64,000 nucleotides of DNA from Acidobacteriota bacterium (GCA_031296105.1 JARLGJ010000057.1:115682-179681); one strand, 5' to 3'; counted from the first letter of the stretch, positions 48,486 through 56,722 are shown. Notes: generated by a model not told the origin, from the sequence alone. Made by a program: numbers and translations.

Positions 48486-48710
48486 TTGCCCAAGTTTGAA
48501 GAGTGCCTGCAGAGGCTGGAGTCAATCGTCAAAGAGATGGAAAAAGGCGAACTGCCGCTGGAACAGTCACTCAAGTTATTTGAAGAGGGCATGGGTCTCA
48601 CCAACACCTGCCGCAAGGAGTTGGAAGAGGCCGAAGGGAAAGTGGAACTCCTTCTGAAACAAAACGGTCAGCTGCGTGCCGAGGCTTTTGGGGAAAGCAG
48701 CGGAAACTAG
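48486..48710 (+). CDS. xseB: exodeoxyribonuclease VII small subunit
   Basis: 74 residues with the XseB signature: FEECLQRLESIVKEMEKGELPLEQSLKLFEEG, then ELEEAEGKVELLL. Partner of XseA in degrading single-stranded DNA; several small subunits coat one large. I start at TTG 48486 since GGAGG is 5 nt upstream and this gives the normal size; a TTG at 48450 has no such site. xseA is not in the window. Confidence 0.93.
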   Translation: MPKFEECLQRLESIVKEMEKGELPLEQSLKLFEEGMGLTNTCRKELEEAEGKVELLLKQNGQLRAEAFGESSGN

Positions 48711-48807
48711 CAACACTGCGGGGCAAGCTTCAACATTCGTGTAAGACGAATCAACCTCTTTCCGGCCCGGCGCGCCGCGCCTGGTTGCCGTTATGCGGAG
48801 AGATACG

Positions 48808-49179
48808 ATGCCGTCGCCTACCATCATCGTCGCGCAAAACGATCCCGAAGTCGCACTGGGATTGGCGAACGACCTTCACGCGCATTTTGCCCGCGTTGCC
48901 GTGGCCAACAATGCCGTGGAGCTGCGCACCCTGCTCGCCCATCATGAGGCGCGAGTGGCGGTGCTTGACCTGGAACTGCTCGACCTCAAGGAAATCGCCG
49001 AACTCGCCGGCCGCTATACCGGCGTCGCCATTGTCTGCACCCATCGCTCGCCCGACGAGCGCATGTGGACCAACATTCTCCGGGCCGGAGCGGTCGAACT
49101 CTGCGTTCCCCGGGATCTGCGCGCCATCCTGCGCGCCTCCCGTGCCGCCGTGCGCTACGTCCGCCAGGACGCCGCCTGA
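48808..49179 (+). CDS. stand-alone degenerate response-regulator receiver domain
   Basis: 123 residues, CheY-like alternating beta/alpha pattern with no output domain: IIVAQNDPEVALGLANDL, VAVLDLELLDLKEIAEL (Asp in the phosphoacceptor place), IVCTHRS (Thr), then VELCVPRDLRAIL. The acidic pair after strand 1 is reduced (ND) and the conserved Lys of the KP motif is absent (PR), so phosphorylation may be lost or atypical. ATG 48808 has GGAGA about 6 nt upstream; ATG 48793 is the alternative. Followed by a clear terminator. Confidence 0.7.
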   Translation: MPSPTIIVAQNDPEVALGLANDLHAHFARVAVANNAVELRTLLAHHEARVAVLDLELLDLKEIAELAGRYTGVAIVCTHRSPDERMWTNILRAGAVELCVPRDLRAILRASRAAVRYVRQDAA

Positions 49180-49202
49180 CCCGTTGCTCTGTCTTTCAGC
49201 CT

Positions 49203-49227
49203 AGCCCCGTTGCGCGCGGGGCTTTTT
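49203..49227 (+). terminator. intrinsic terminator after receiver gene
   Basis: AGCCCC / GGGGCT stem with a 9-nt loop followed by TTTTT. Confidence 0.85.
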
Positions 49228-49291
49228 GCTGCTTCCAACTAAGCCTTACGCTGGCACTGCTCCGGCCGGACTGATACACTTTTCTTCGTCC

Positions 49292-50173
49292 ATGCTCAAA
49301 GAAATCTTGATCCAAGGCCAGAAGACCGCCGATGCCGCGCTGGAGCGTTTGCTCCCCGCCGGCACCGAGTACCCCTCGTCCATTCACCAGGCCATGCGCC
49401 ACAGCGTCTTTGCCGGAGGCAAACGCCTGCGCCCCATCCTCTGCATGGAGGCCGCGCGCATGATCGCCGGCTCCCTGCCCGACGGAGTGGATGAGCTCGG
49501 CGCCGCCATCGAGATGCTGCACACCTATTCGCTGGTGCATGACGATCTGCCCGCGCTCGACAACGACGACCTGCGCCGCGGACGCCCCACCTGCCACAAG
49601 GCTTTCGGCGAAGCCACCGCCATCCTCGCCGGCGACGCTCTGCAAACGCAGGCCTACGAGGTGATGGCTCACCTGAAGTGCCCCGCCGAAGCCCGCGTGC
49701 AGATCATCGCCGAAATGGCGCACTCCACCGGAACCATCGACGGCATGATCGGCGGCCAGGTGGTGGATCTCGAATCCGAGCATGTGCGCCCCGACCTGCA
49801 CACCCTCGAGTACATCCATCGCGCAAAAACCGGCGCCCTCATCGTGGCCTCCCTGCTGGTTGGCTGCTACTACGCCGGAGCCAAGCCCACCGAGATTCAG
49901 CGCGTGCGCGAGTTCGGCCGCGCCTCCGGCCTGGCTTTCCAGATCGCCGACGACATCCTCGACGTCACCCAGACCAGCGAGCAGCTTGGCAAAACCGCGG
50001 GCAAGGACGTGACGGCCGAGAAGGTCACCTACCCCGCGCTCTTCGGCCTCGAGCGCGCCTCGGCCATGGCCGATGAACTGATCCGCAACGCCTGCTCCGC
50101 CCTGGATAGCTTCGGCTCCCGCGCCGGCACGCTCAAGGAGATCGCCCGCTACCTGGTGGAACGTAATAAGTAA
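49292..50173 (+). CDS. ispA: polyprenyl (farnesyl/geranylgeranyl) diphosphate synthase
   Basis: Short-chain trans-prenyltransferase that joins IPP to allylic diphosphates. 293 residues. GGKRLRPIL near residue 45, first Asp-rich motif DDLPALDNDD near 87, KTGALIVASLLVGC near 180, second motif ADDILDVTQ near 228, and GKTAGKDVTAEK. The DDx4DD-like first motif is the bacterial FPP synthase type (two extra residues). Chain length (C15 versus C20) cannot be decided from this. Start ATG 49292. Supplies precursors for undecaprenyl phosphate and menaquinone side chain. Confidence 0.93.
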   Translation: MLKEILIQGQKTADAALERLLPAGTEYPSSIHQAMRHSVFAGGKRLRPILCMEAARMIAGSLPDGVDELGAAIEMLHTYSLVHDDLPALDNDDLRRGRPTCHKAFGEATAILAGDALQTQAYEVMAHLKCPAEARVQIIAEMAHSTGTIDGMIGGQVVDLESEHVRPDLHTLEYIHRAKTGALIVASLLVGCYYAGAKPTEIQRVREFGRASGLAFQIADDILDVTQTSEQLGKTAGKDVTAEKVTYPALFGLERASAMADELIRNACSALDSFGSRAGTLKEIARYLVERNK

Positions 50174-50222
50174 AGATTGTTGTTCAGCTCCGGTCTATTT
50201 GTCCGCTGAATTTCTTCAGGAT

Positions 50223-50313
50223 GTTGTGCCCCAGGTTCGACGCGCCGAAGGCGCGGATAACCTGGGCGGTCGAGAAAGAGATCACCCTTTGTGCCCCGGG
50301 TTCGACGCGCGAA
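50223..50313. repeat. dispersed palindrome family B: full copy plus degenerate half copy
   Basis: GTTGTGCCCCAGGTTCGACG then CGCGCC-GAAG-GCGCG inner stem and AACCTGGG (50223-50265); a second, decayed head GTGCCCCGGGTTCGACGCGC follows at 50291-50310. Between ispA and the carbonic anhydrase gene. Confidence 0.85.
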
Positions 50314-50440
50314 GAGGGAGCGGCCGTAGTTGCCGCGAGTCGAAGGGCCGCTACTCCAAGGCAAATGCTTGCCCTGTGTAAGGGTGTTTCGACGCGGATG
50401 CAATCGATTCCAATTTTTCGTCTTATTCGGGGGGTGCAAC

Positions 50441-50950
50441 ATGAGTGCGATTGACGAGGTTCTGGCAGCCAATGCGTTGTACCGTGAAACCCACGATCCA
50501 CGTCAGTATTCTCCCGAGCCTCGCCGCCATCTGGCCGTGCTCATGTGCATGGACACGCGCCTCGACCGCCATGCCTTCGGCATCGACTTCGGCGACGCGC
50601 ACTTCATCCGCAACGCCGGCGGCATTGCCACCGACGATGCCATCCGCTCTCTGCTCATCTCCCACTACATGCTCGGCACCCGCGAGGTCATGGTCATCAA
50701 CCACACCGACTGCGGCCTGCAAAAAGCCAGCGAAGAAGAGATGCACGACATCGTGGAGAAAGAGGCCGGCGTAAAGGCCAACGTCCCGGTGCGCTTTCAC
50801 GCCTTCAAGGACGTGGAAAAGAACGTCCGCGAGCAGCTCGACCGCCTCTCCTCGCACAGTTGGGTGCGCAAGGAGATGATCCTGCGCGGCTTCGTCTATG
50901 ACGTGAAAACCGGCCACCTCACCGAGGTGCCCTGGGAGTCGAAGCGGTAG
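50441..50950 (+). CDS. beta-carbonic anhydrase-like protein
   Basis: 169 residues. Zinc/active-site motif CMDTRLD near residue 32 (Cys-x-Asp-x-Arg), and HTDCGL near 86 (His-x2-Cys), the ligands of beta-class carbonic anhydrases; also RNAGGIATDDAIRSL between them. Shorter than classical plant-type enzymes and typical of the small bacterial clade. Interconverts CO2 and bicarbonate in the cytoplasm if active. ATG 50441 has a run of five G about 6 nt upstream. Stop is 15 nt before a hairpin shared with the opposite-strand RNA. Confidence 0.9.
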   Translation: MSAIDEVLAANALYRETHDPRQYSPEPRRHLAVLMCMDTRLDRHAFGIDFGDAHFIRNAGGIATDDAIRSLLISHYMLGTREVMVINHTDCGLQKASEEEMHDIVEKEAGVKANVPVRFHAFKDVEKNVREQLDRLSSHSWVRKEMILRGFVYDVKTGHLTEVPWESKR

Positions 50951-50965
50951 TATTATTCAGACATG

Positions 50966-50988
50966 AAAAACGCGCCCCAGGGCGCGTT
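50966..50988 (-). terminator. intrinsic terminator of the candidate RNA (shared hairpin with carbonic anhydrase 3' end)
   Basis: Minus strand: AACGCGCC-CTGG-GGCGCGTT followed by TTT. Strong GC stem plus T run in the minus direction; in the plus direction no T run follows. Confidence 0.85.
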
Positions 50989-51057
50989 GCTTCTGCTCTC
51001 AGCTTTTTATCGTCCAAACGAACGAATCCCGAGGATTGGCGAACCCTTTCGTCTCAA

Positions 51058-51255
51058 CCAGCAGCTCGCGTTAGACCCTTGCCGGACCTTTCATCGTTGC
51101 TTCCAAGTCTTTCGACCTGGCTGCCCCGCGCGGTTCCAACTCGGGCTCCGGGCTAACCGACCAATCGGACGAACCGATTCGTTCCTCGGGATTCTATCTT
51201 GCCCTTGTCAGTCTCCTGTCCGCCTCGACCAGCAGCTCGCTATAGACCCTTGCGG
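51058..51255 (-). repeat. duplicated 27-nt module inside the candidate RNA
   Basis: Two near-identical copies 171 nt apart, 51058-51084 and 51229-51255; on the minus strand both read CAAGGGTCTA, then two or three variable bases, then GCGAGCTGCTGG. Differences are confined mainly to the middle. Confidence 0.75.
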
Positions 51256-51656
51256 CCCCTCGTAGGCTCACTGCGGAAGTCGTCATCAGCCAACTTGACG
51301 GTTCGCGGCCGTCAAGCCGTCGAGCTGGCCAGCGCGAACTGGCTGCTCAAATGGCGCCGGATTGCTCCGGCGCGGCCCTCGGGTCTTGCGACCTCCGGGC
51401 GCCCTGCGAGTTGCGGCTCGCAGAACCCTGTCGCCCTTGCGGGCTTCAGGCTCGTCTTCTCCCAGGTACCGCCGTACCTCGAAGAAGATGCTTAAGGCTT
51501 TCGCCTCTCGCGTCGCGGGACTTGCGTCCCTGCCGGCAACTGCCGTTGCCGGGGTGCTGATGACTTCCTAGTCCGCCCGTGGCCTTCGTGAGCTCGTTTG
51601 AGCCCCGGACTAACCACCAACCGGGAAAACTTGGGAAACTGTCAAAGAACGAGTGT

Positions 51657-51684
51657 GTTTTACCGCAACCACAAAAAAGGTCAA
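51657..51684 (-). promoter_or_regulatory. candidate promoter for the structured RNA
   Basis: Minus strand: TTGACC, 16-nt spacer, TAAAAC; predicted start near 51650. A second TTGACA lies just downstream but has no matching -10. Confidence 0.45.
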
Positions 51685-51767
51685 GCCCGCATGTACGGTT
51701 TTTTCACCCTTTGTTTTCAATCGAGTGCAGCCCATCCACAAGCCCCTGCCTAGTTTCTGGTGCAGGC

Positions 51768-51972
51768 CTCGCCGCGCCATGCGCACGCGGCGTGCTCGCC
51801 CAGCAGCGCGCGAGCCTGCTCAATTCTTTGCAAACTCTCATAAATACAGGCTGTAAGCGGCTCCGCAAGCCGCGTTGCAAGCACGCATTTCCGCCCTCGC
51901 GCGCGGCAACCCTGCTTGCGCCGCGCGCGGTGCAAAAGCCGCGCAAAACCGCGTTTTCAGCGGCTTTCCTTT
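51768..51972 (+). other. second hairpin-rich stretch ending in a plus-strand terminator
   Basis: Gene-free. Hairpins: CGCCGCG ... CGCGGCG (51771-51791), GCGGCT ... AGCCGC (51858-51873), a 10-bp stem CGCGCGCGGC / GCCGCGCGCG (51898-51907 with 51920-51929), and AAAGCCGC / GCGGCTTT followed by CCTTTTT (51935-51972), which looks like an intrinsic terminator for the plus strand. No promoter identified. From 51973 to 52074 I see nothing further. Confidence 0.45.
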
Positions 51973-52074
51973 TTACATATTTGTAATGTTGGAGCCAATT
52001 CCAGAAGATAAAAATGACATGAAAACGCCGATTTGGAGCGTTCTTTTGCACCAAAACGACGTCCTAAATCACGG

Positions 52075-52788
52075 TTACTTTAGTGTCAGCTCGCGACGCA
52101 CGCCCGGAATCATCTTCCACAGCGCAATTCCCTGCTCCTCGGTCACCGGCGACAGCTTCTCCGGATCGCCCGTCAGCACCGGGAAGGTGCCAAAGTGCAT
52201 CGGCACCAGCACCTTCGGCTGCAGCAGGCGGCAGGCATACTCGGCCTCGCGCACGCCCATGGTGAAGTGGTCGCCCACGGGCAGCAGCGCAAAGTCCGGA
52301 TGGTACAGATCGTGGATAATCCGCATATCGCTGAACACCGCAGTGTCGCCCGCGTGGTACAGGCTCATGCCATTGGCAAAGGTCAGCACGTAGCCGCAAG
52401 CCTCTCCGCCGTAAATGATTTTTCCATCGTCGTCCTGTATGCCGCAGGAGTGCACGGCGTGCACCATGGTGATCTTCACTCCGCCCACTTCCTGCGTACC
52501 GCCCTTGTTCATCGCCAGCACGTTCTTCGCGCCCTTCGACCCCAGCCACGTCGCCAGTTCGAAGATGCCCACCACCTTCGGCTGATGCTCGCGGCAGATG
52601 GCCGCCGCGTCGCCGATGTGGTCGCCGTGACCGTGCGTCACCAGCAGCACGTCCACCCGGCGCTGATGTTTCTCGGCCTCCGGACACAAGGGGTTCTGCG
52701 TGATCCACGGATCGATCAGAAAGGTTGTTCCGTTTTCGATTTCAATGCGGAAGGTCGAGTGGCCCAGCCACGTCAGCATGATCGGCAT
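52075..52788 (-). CDS. UPF0173-type metal-dependent hydrolase (MBL fold)
   Basis: 237 residues, metallo-beta-lactamase fold. N-terminal LTWLGHSTFRIEI, FLIDPWITQNP, the metal motif LLVTHGHGDHIGDAA near residue 50, VHSCGIQ near 113, YHAGDTAVFSDM near 145, HFTMGVREAEYA and PMHFGTFPVL near 195. This is the YtkL/UPF0173 group whose substrate is unknown. Followed on the same strand by nothing close; the rhodanese gene lies 39 nt upstream, so the two are probably co-transcribed. Confidence 0.92.
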   Translation of the reverse strand: MPIMLTWLGHSTFRIEIENGTTFLIDPWITQNPLCPEAEKHQRRVDVLLVTHGHGDHIGDAAAICREHQPKVVGIFELATWLGSKGAKNVLAMNKGGTQEVGGVKITMVHAVHSCGIQDDDGKIIYGGEACGYVLTFANGMSLYHAGDTAVFSDMRIIHDLYHPDFALLPVGDHFTMGVREAEYACRLLQPKVLVPMHFGTFPVLTGDPEKLSPVTEEQGIALWKMIPGVRRELTLK

Positions 52789-52827
52789 GTTCGTTCCCTC
52801 AATCCGTTGCTTACATCCTGCAAAAGG

Positions 52828-53184
52828 CTAGCGTCCCAGTGTCTGCTTCCAGCCGGAATAGCCGCCAATCACCGACAGCACGTTGCGGAAGCCCATCCTC
52901 TGGAGCATGTAGGCGGCCAGCGCCGAGCGGTTGCCGCCCGCGCAATACAGCACGATTTTGCGTTCCTTGTCGCTGGTCACCTGGTCGATCTTCAGTTCCA
53001 GGACGCCCCGTGGAAGCAGCGCGGCGCCGGGAATGGTTCCCTGCTGCGTCTCCTCCGGCTCGCGCACGTCGATCAGGGAAAAATCTTCCTTGTCTTCCTG
53101 CATCTGGCGCAATTGCTGCACGTCGATTTCGCGCACGTCGCGCTTGATTTGGCCCACAAGTTCGAGAAACTCCGGTAGTGGCAT
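52828..53184 (-). CDS. single-domain rhodanese-like protein
   Basis: 118-residue cytoplasmic sulfurtransferase-type domain. Core motifs FSLIDVREPEE near residue 36, GAALLPRGVLE near 53, and the active-site loop LYCAGGNRSALAA with catalytic cysteine near residue 80. Loop length (CAGGNR) fits thiosulfate/persulfide transfer. Upstream of the UPF0173 hydrolase on the same strand. Confidence 0.93.
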   Translation of the reverse strand: MPLPEFLELVGQIKRDVREIDVQQLRQMQEDKEDFSLIDVREPEETQQGTIPGAALLPRGVLELKIDQVTSDKERKIVLYCAGGNRSALAAYMLQRMGFRNVLSVIGGYSGWKQTLGR

Positions 53185-53431
53185 GGTGTGTCCTCAGAGT
53201 AGTTTTGTGCGTCCACAGAGACGGCCGCCATCATTCTAGAGCAAAACCGGAGTTGATGTGGCCTGTTGAATTTTGTGAAAGGCCGCCGCTCCCCTGTTGG
53301 CCGCGGCCGAGTGAGTTCCATGTCTGCGGGATAGCGTGCCTCTGCTTTCGCTCGAATGACGGAGCCTGCGCGATGGTAGAATCCGTTGTGCGCTTCGCCC
53401 CGGCAAATTCCCGCGGAGCAACGGTCCCTTG

Positions 53432-55207
53432 ATGCCCACCAACACGCCCATTGAAGAGCAGCGCGAGAGCCTTTTGAGAATGGAGAGCTTCCTTCTCGAG
53501 GTCGCCGACGCCATTAACACCACGCTGGATCTGGAAACCCTGATGCGCCGCGTGGCCGAGTTCGTCAGGCGCATCATTCATTACGACGTCTTTGCCATCC
53601 TGCTGCTCAACGAGCGCTCGCAAACCCTGCGCATCCGTTTCTCCATGGGCCACTCCAGGGAGGCCGCCGAGCGCATCCGCGTCAAGCTCGGCGAAGGCAT
53701 TACCGGACAGGCCGCCCAGCGTGGCGAGGCCGTGCTGGTCAACAACGTTCTGCAGGATCCCAAGTACATTGCCTCGGGCGCCAAGGTGCTCAGCGAATTG
53801 GCCGTGCCTCTCATCCTCAAGGGACGCGTCATCGGCGTCATCGACGTCGAGGCCTCCGCCAGCAACTTCTTCACCGAGGAGCACCGCAGCGTGCTGACCC
53901 TTCTGGCCTCGCGCGTGGCCATCGGCGTGGAAAACGCCCGCCTCTACACCCGCGTCTCCCGCCAGGCCAAGCAGCTCCTCCTGCTCAACGAGATCAGCCG
54001 CGAGCTCACCTCCATCCTCCAGCAGGATGAGCTATTCAAGCGCATCGGCGAGCTGCTCAAGAAGATCATCGACTACCACATGTTCACCGTGCTGCTGCTC
54101 AATCCCGGCGGCACCAAGCTGCAACATCGCTTCGCCTTGCGCTTCAAGGAGAACGTGCAGTTCAAGCACGAGGTTCCCCTTGGCCGCGGCCTGGTGGGAC
54201 AGGCCGCCGAGCGCAATGAAGTCATCGTTGTGCCTGACGTCACCCGAGACCCGCGCTACGTCCCGCTTAACCCCGAGACCCTCAGCGAGCTTTGCGTCCC
54301 ACTGGTGTACAAAGGCCAGGTCATCGGCGTGCTGGACATGGAGCACACCCGCCGCGGCTACTTCACCGGCGAGCACGCCCGCATGATGAAGACCCTCGCC
54401 GCGCAGATTGCCATCTCCATCGAGAACGCGCGCCTCTACGAGACCATCGCCCACCAGGAGCGGCGCATGGAGACCGACCTGATGCTGGCGCGCGAGCTGC
54501 AATACCGCCTGCTGCCGCAAAAGGTTCCGCAAACGGCCAACGCCGAGTTTGCCGCCCGCGCCCTGCCGGCGCGCACCGTTGGCGGCGACTTTTACGATTT
54601 CATCTATCACGCCAGCTCCGGCTATGCCGCGCTGGCCGCCGCCGACGTCAGCGGCAAAGGCGCTCCGGCCGCCATCTTCAGCGCTCTCTCCAGCGGCATT
54701 CTGCGCGCCCAGGCCGCCGAAGAGCCCGGCGCCGCCGAGATGCTGGCCGAGGTCAACCGCTCGCTCGACGAGCGTCCCATCGCCGCCCAGTTCGTCTGCA
54801 TTGTCTATGCCCAGTGGGACGACGCCTCGCTCACCCTGCGCGTCGCCAACTCCGGACAGCCTTATCCCCTGCGCTGTTCTGCCCGCGGCAAGGCCAAACA
54901 CATTGAAATTGGCGGCCACCCGCTTGGCCTCTTCCCCAACTCCGAGTACGATGAAGTTACCTTCCACGCCCGGCCCGGCGACGTCTTTTTGTTCTACAGC
55001 GACGGCATTACCGACGCGCAGAACTCGCGTGGCGTCGCCTTCGGCACCGGACGGCTGGCGCGCGTGCTCGAGAAGTACCGCAAACAGCCGGCCAACGAGA
55101 TCGTGGGAGCCGTCTTCGACGCCGTCAATCGTTTTGTGGGGCGCGTCGAGGCCTTCGATGACCAGACCGTAGCGGTCCTCAAAGTCAAAGATCCAGTCCA
55201 AAAGTAA
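53432..55207 (+). CDS. GAF-GAF-PP2C (RsbU/SpoIIE-type) serine phosphatase
   Basis: 591-residue cytoplasmic signal protein. A short N-terminal helix, first GAF about 20-170 (GEGITGQAAQRGEAVLVNNVLQDP), second GAF about 195-340 (GRGLVGQAAERNEVIVVPDVTRDP), a coiled linker (ERRMETDLMLARELQYRLLPQ) and a PP2C-type phosphatase about 370-585 with GGDFYDF, AAADVSGKGAPAA and LFYSDGITDAQN, giving the metal-binding aspartates. Such proteins usually dephosphorylate an anti-sigma-factor antagonist, linking a small-molecule or redox signal to a partner switch; the partners are not in the window. ATG 53432 follows TTG directly. lysA begins 17 nt later. Confidence 0.94.
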   Translation: MPTNTPIEEQRESLLRMESFLLEVADAINTTLDLETLMRRVAEFVRRIIHYDVFAILLLNERSQTLRIRFSMGHSREAAERIRVKLGEGITGQAAQRGEAVLVNNVLQDPKYIASGAKVLSELAVPLILKGRVIGVIDVEASASNFFTEEHRSVLTLLASRVAIGVENARLYTRVSRQAKQLLLLNEISRELTSILQQDELFKRIGELLKKIIDYHMFTVLLLNPGGTKLQHRFALRFKENVQFKHEVPLGRGLVGQAAERNEVIVVPDVTRDPRYVPLNPETLSELCVPLVYKGQVIGVLDMEHTRRGYFTGEHARMMKTLAAQIAISIENARLYETIAHQERRMETDLMLARELQYRLLPQKVPQTANAEFAARALPARTVGGDFYDFIYHASSGYAALAAADVSGKGAPAAIFSALSSGILRAQAAEEPGAAEMLAEVNRSLDERPIAAQFVCIVYAQWDDASLTLRVANSGQPYPLRCSARGKAKHIEIGGHPLGLFPNSEYDEVTFHARPGDVFLFYSDGITDAQNSRGVAFGTGRLARVLEKYRKQPANEIVGAVFDAVNRFVGRVEAFDDQTVAVLKVKDPVQK

Positions 55208-55224
55208 AGGAAGCGGCACAGGCA

Positions 55225-56535
55225 GTGAAACAGCGCAAGAACTCCCTTGAGGAGCGTTCCCCGGCATTTACCTTCGGCAGCGGCAAACAGGGCCGCACCC
55301 TTTTCTGCGATCAACTTCCGGCCGAGCAACTGGCCCGCCGCTATGGCACGCCGCTCTTCGTCTATTCGGCCACCGCCCTGCGCCGCCACGTCGATCTGTT
55401 TGCCCGGGCCTTTGCCGCGCAGCAGCACACCGTCTGCTACTCCGTAAAAGCCAACTCGAATCTCTCTCTGCTGCGCCTGCTGGCCTCTCTGGGCTGCGGC
55501 TTTGACGTGGTCAGCGGCGGCGAACTCCAGCGCGTGATGCAGGCGGGCGAGAAGGCCGCCGCCAGCGCCGTCTTCTCCGGCGTCGGCAAAACCGCCGCCG
55601 AGATGGACCTGGCCATCGCGGCCGGCATTCTGCTCTTCAACCTGGAAAGCGCCTCCGAACTCGATCTGCTGGCCCAGCGCGCCGCCCGCCTCAAAAAGAC
55701 CGCGCGCGTCAGCTTCCGCGTCAATCCCGACGTGAAGGCCGACACGCATCCGTACATCAGCACCGGCCTGCGCCAGCACAAATTCGGCGTGCCCATCAAC
55801 GAGGCGCGTGAGTTCTATCGCCGCGCCGCCGCCCTGCCCTATCTCGATCCCATCGGCGTCAGCGTCCACATCGGCTCGCAGATCACCGACACCACGCCCT
55901 TCGCCGAGGCCATGCAGCGCGTGCTCTCTCTGGTCCGCGACCTCTCCGCCGACGGCCTCAACATCAGCTTTGTCGATGCCGGCGGCGGCCTCGGCATCCA
56001 TTACCAGAACGCCTCTCAGGCGGTCACCGCGCGCGACATCCGCGCCTACGCCAAGGCTCTCTGCCGGCCGTTGCGCCGCACCGGACTGCACCTGCTCATC
56101 GAGCCGGGACGCTCCATCGTTGCCGCGGCCGGAGTGCTGCTCACGCGCGCCCTCTACGCCAAGGAAAATCACGGCAAACAGTTCCTCATCGTCGATGCCG
56201 CAATGAACGACCTCATCCGTCCCGCGCTCTACGGAGCGCATCACGAGATCGTCCCCGCCACGCCGCGCCCGGCCACCAAGGACGCGCCCGCCATGAAAAT
56301 GGACATCGTCGGCCCCATCTGCGAGAGCGGAGACTTCTTCGCCCGCGACCGCGAGATGCCTCCCGTCCTGGGCGGAGACCTTCTGGCCATCCTCGACTCG
56401 GGCGCCTACGGCATGAGCCTCTCGTCGAACTACAACACGCGTCCGCGCGCCGCCGAACTCCTGGTGGATGGCAAGAAGGTCAAACAAATCCGCCGCCGCG
56501 AAACCTTTGAAGACATGATCCGCAACGAGCAGTAA
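55225..56535 (+). CDS. lysA: diaminopimelate decarboxylase
   Basis: PLP enzyme making lysine from meso-diaminopimelate. 436 residues, fold type III. PLP lysine in VCYSVKANSNLSLL near residue 75, GCGFDVVSGGEL near 92, HIGSQITD near 215, FVDAGGGLGIHY near 250, IEPGRSIVA near 292, and the active-site cysteine motif GPICESGDFFA near 372. GTG start, with AAGGAAG about 12 nt upstream. It follows the PP2C-type phosphatase by 17 nt. No lysine riboswitch seen. Confidence 0.96.
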   Translation: MKQRKNSLEERSPAFTFGSGKQGRTLFCDQLPAEQLARRYGTPLFVYSATALRRHVDLFARAFAAQQHTVCYSVKANSNLSLLRLLASLGCGFDVVSGGELQRVMQAGEKAAASAVFSGVGKTAAEMDLAIAAGILLFNLESASELDLLAQRAARLKKTARVSFRVNPDVKADTHPYISTGLRQHKFGVPINEAREFYRRAAALPYLDPIGVSVHIGSQITDTTPFAEAMQRVLSLVRDLSADGLNISFVDAGGGLGIHYQNASQAVTARDIRAYAKALCRPLRRTGLHLLIEPGRSIVAAAGVLLTRALYAKENHGKQFLIVDAAMNDLIRPALYGAHHEIVPATPRPATKDAPAMKMDIVGPICESGDFFARDREMPPVLGGDLLAILDSGAYGMSLSSNYNTRPRAAELLVDGKKVKQIRRRETFEDMIRNEQ

Positions 56536-56565
56536 ATAAGCAGGCTTGCGTGGGAGTACTTGCGC

Positions 56566-56606
56566 GTGCCCCAGGTTCGGCGCGCAAGGCGCGTCTAACC
56601 TGGGAA
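56566..56606. repeat. dispersed palindrome family B, copy
   Basis: GTGCCCCAGGTTCGG, inner stem CGCGC-AAGG-CGCG, then CTAACCTGGGAA. Same outer stem as the copies at 31677, 31731 and 50223. Confidence 0.85.
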
Positions 56607-56686
56607 AACAGATGTATCTTCATGAGCGCCGGGCGCCCCATTCTGGCCGCAGTTGCCAGGGTGGGGTAGTTGTACTTGTTGTCGGT

Positions 56687-56722
56687 GCCCCATTCAAGCC
56701 CAGCGTTGGGCTTGAATGGGCT
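56687..56722. repeat. dispersed palindrome family C, copy 1
   Basis: 13-bp perfect stem CCCATTCAAGCCC / GGGCTTGAATGGG with a 6-nt loop, headed GTGCCCCA. Lies between lysA and the chemoreceptor gene, convergent. Confidence 0.85.

Larger units (their letters stand above)
50966..51650 (-). ncRNA. candidate large structured non-coding RNA (about 690 nt), family not recognised
   Basis: No convincing protein frame on either strand. On the minus strand the stretch folds into many compact hairpins: 51533-51552 (8 bp), 51517-51530 (GGGAC-GCAA-GTCCC), 51495-51506 (AGGC-GAAA-GCCT), 51464-51479, 51427-51450 (inner GCCC-GCAA-GGGC), 51404-51423 (7 bp), 51382-51393 (GGTC-GCAA-GACC), 51354-51373 (GCGCCGGA-GCAA-TCCGGCGC), 51322-51348, 51294-51316 (8 bp) and 51103-51120 (7 bp, GAAA loop). 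Six are GNRA tetraloops only in the minus sense, and 51103-51120 has a G.U pair that would be A.C on the plus strand. A 12-bp helix joins 51024-51035 to 51183-51194. Bounded by a promoter-like pair and an intrinsic terminator. Not RNase P, tmRNA, SRP or a riboswitch that I recognise. Confidence 0.6.

Noticed and set aside
51675..51715. Plus-strand CCCGCATGTACGGTTTTTT resembling the 3' half of a group II intron domain V
   Set aside because: No matching 5' half, no GNRA-type domain V stem, no intron-encoded protein or exon boundary; the surrounding structure fits the minus-strand RNA instead.
51704..52054. 116-residue minus-strand frame upstream of the candidate RNA
   Set aside because: No family, biased composition over palindromes, no ribosome site; judged non-coding.
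53231..53884. 217-residue minus-strand frame over the start of the GAF-PP2C gene
   Set aside because: No family features and overlaps the well-supported plus-strand phosphatase and its GAF domain.
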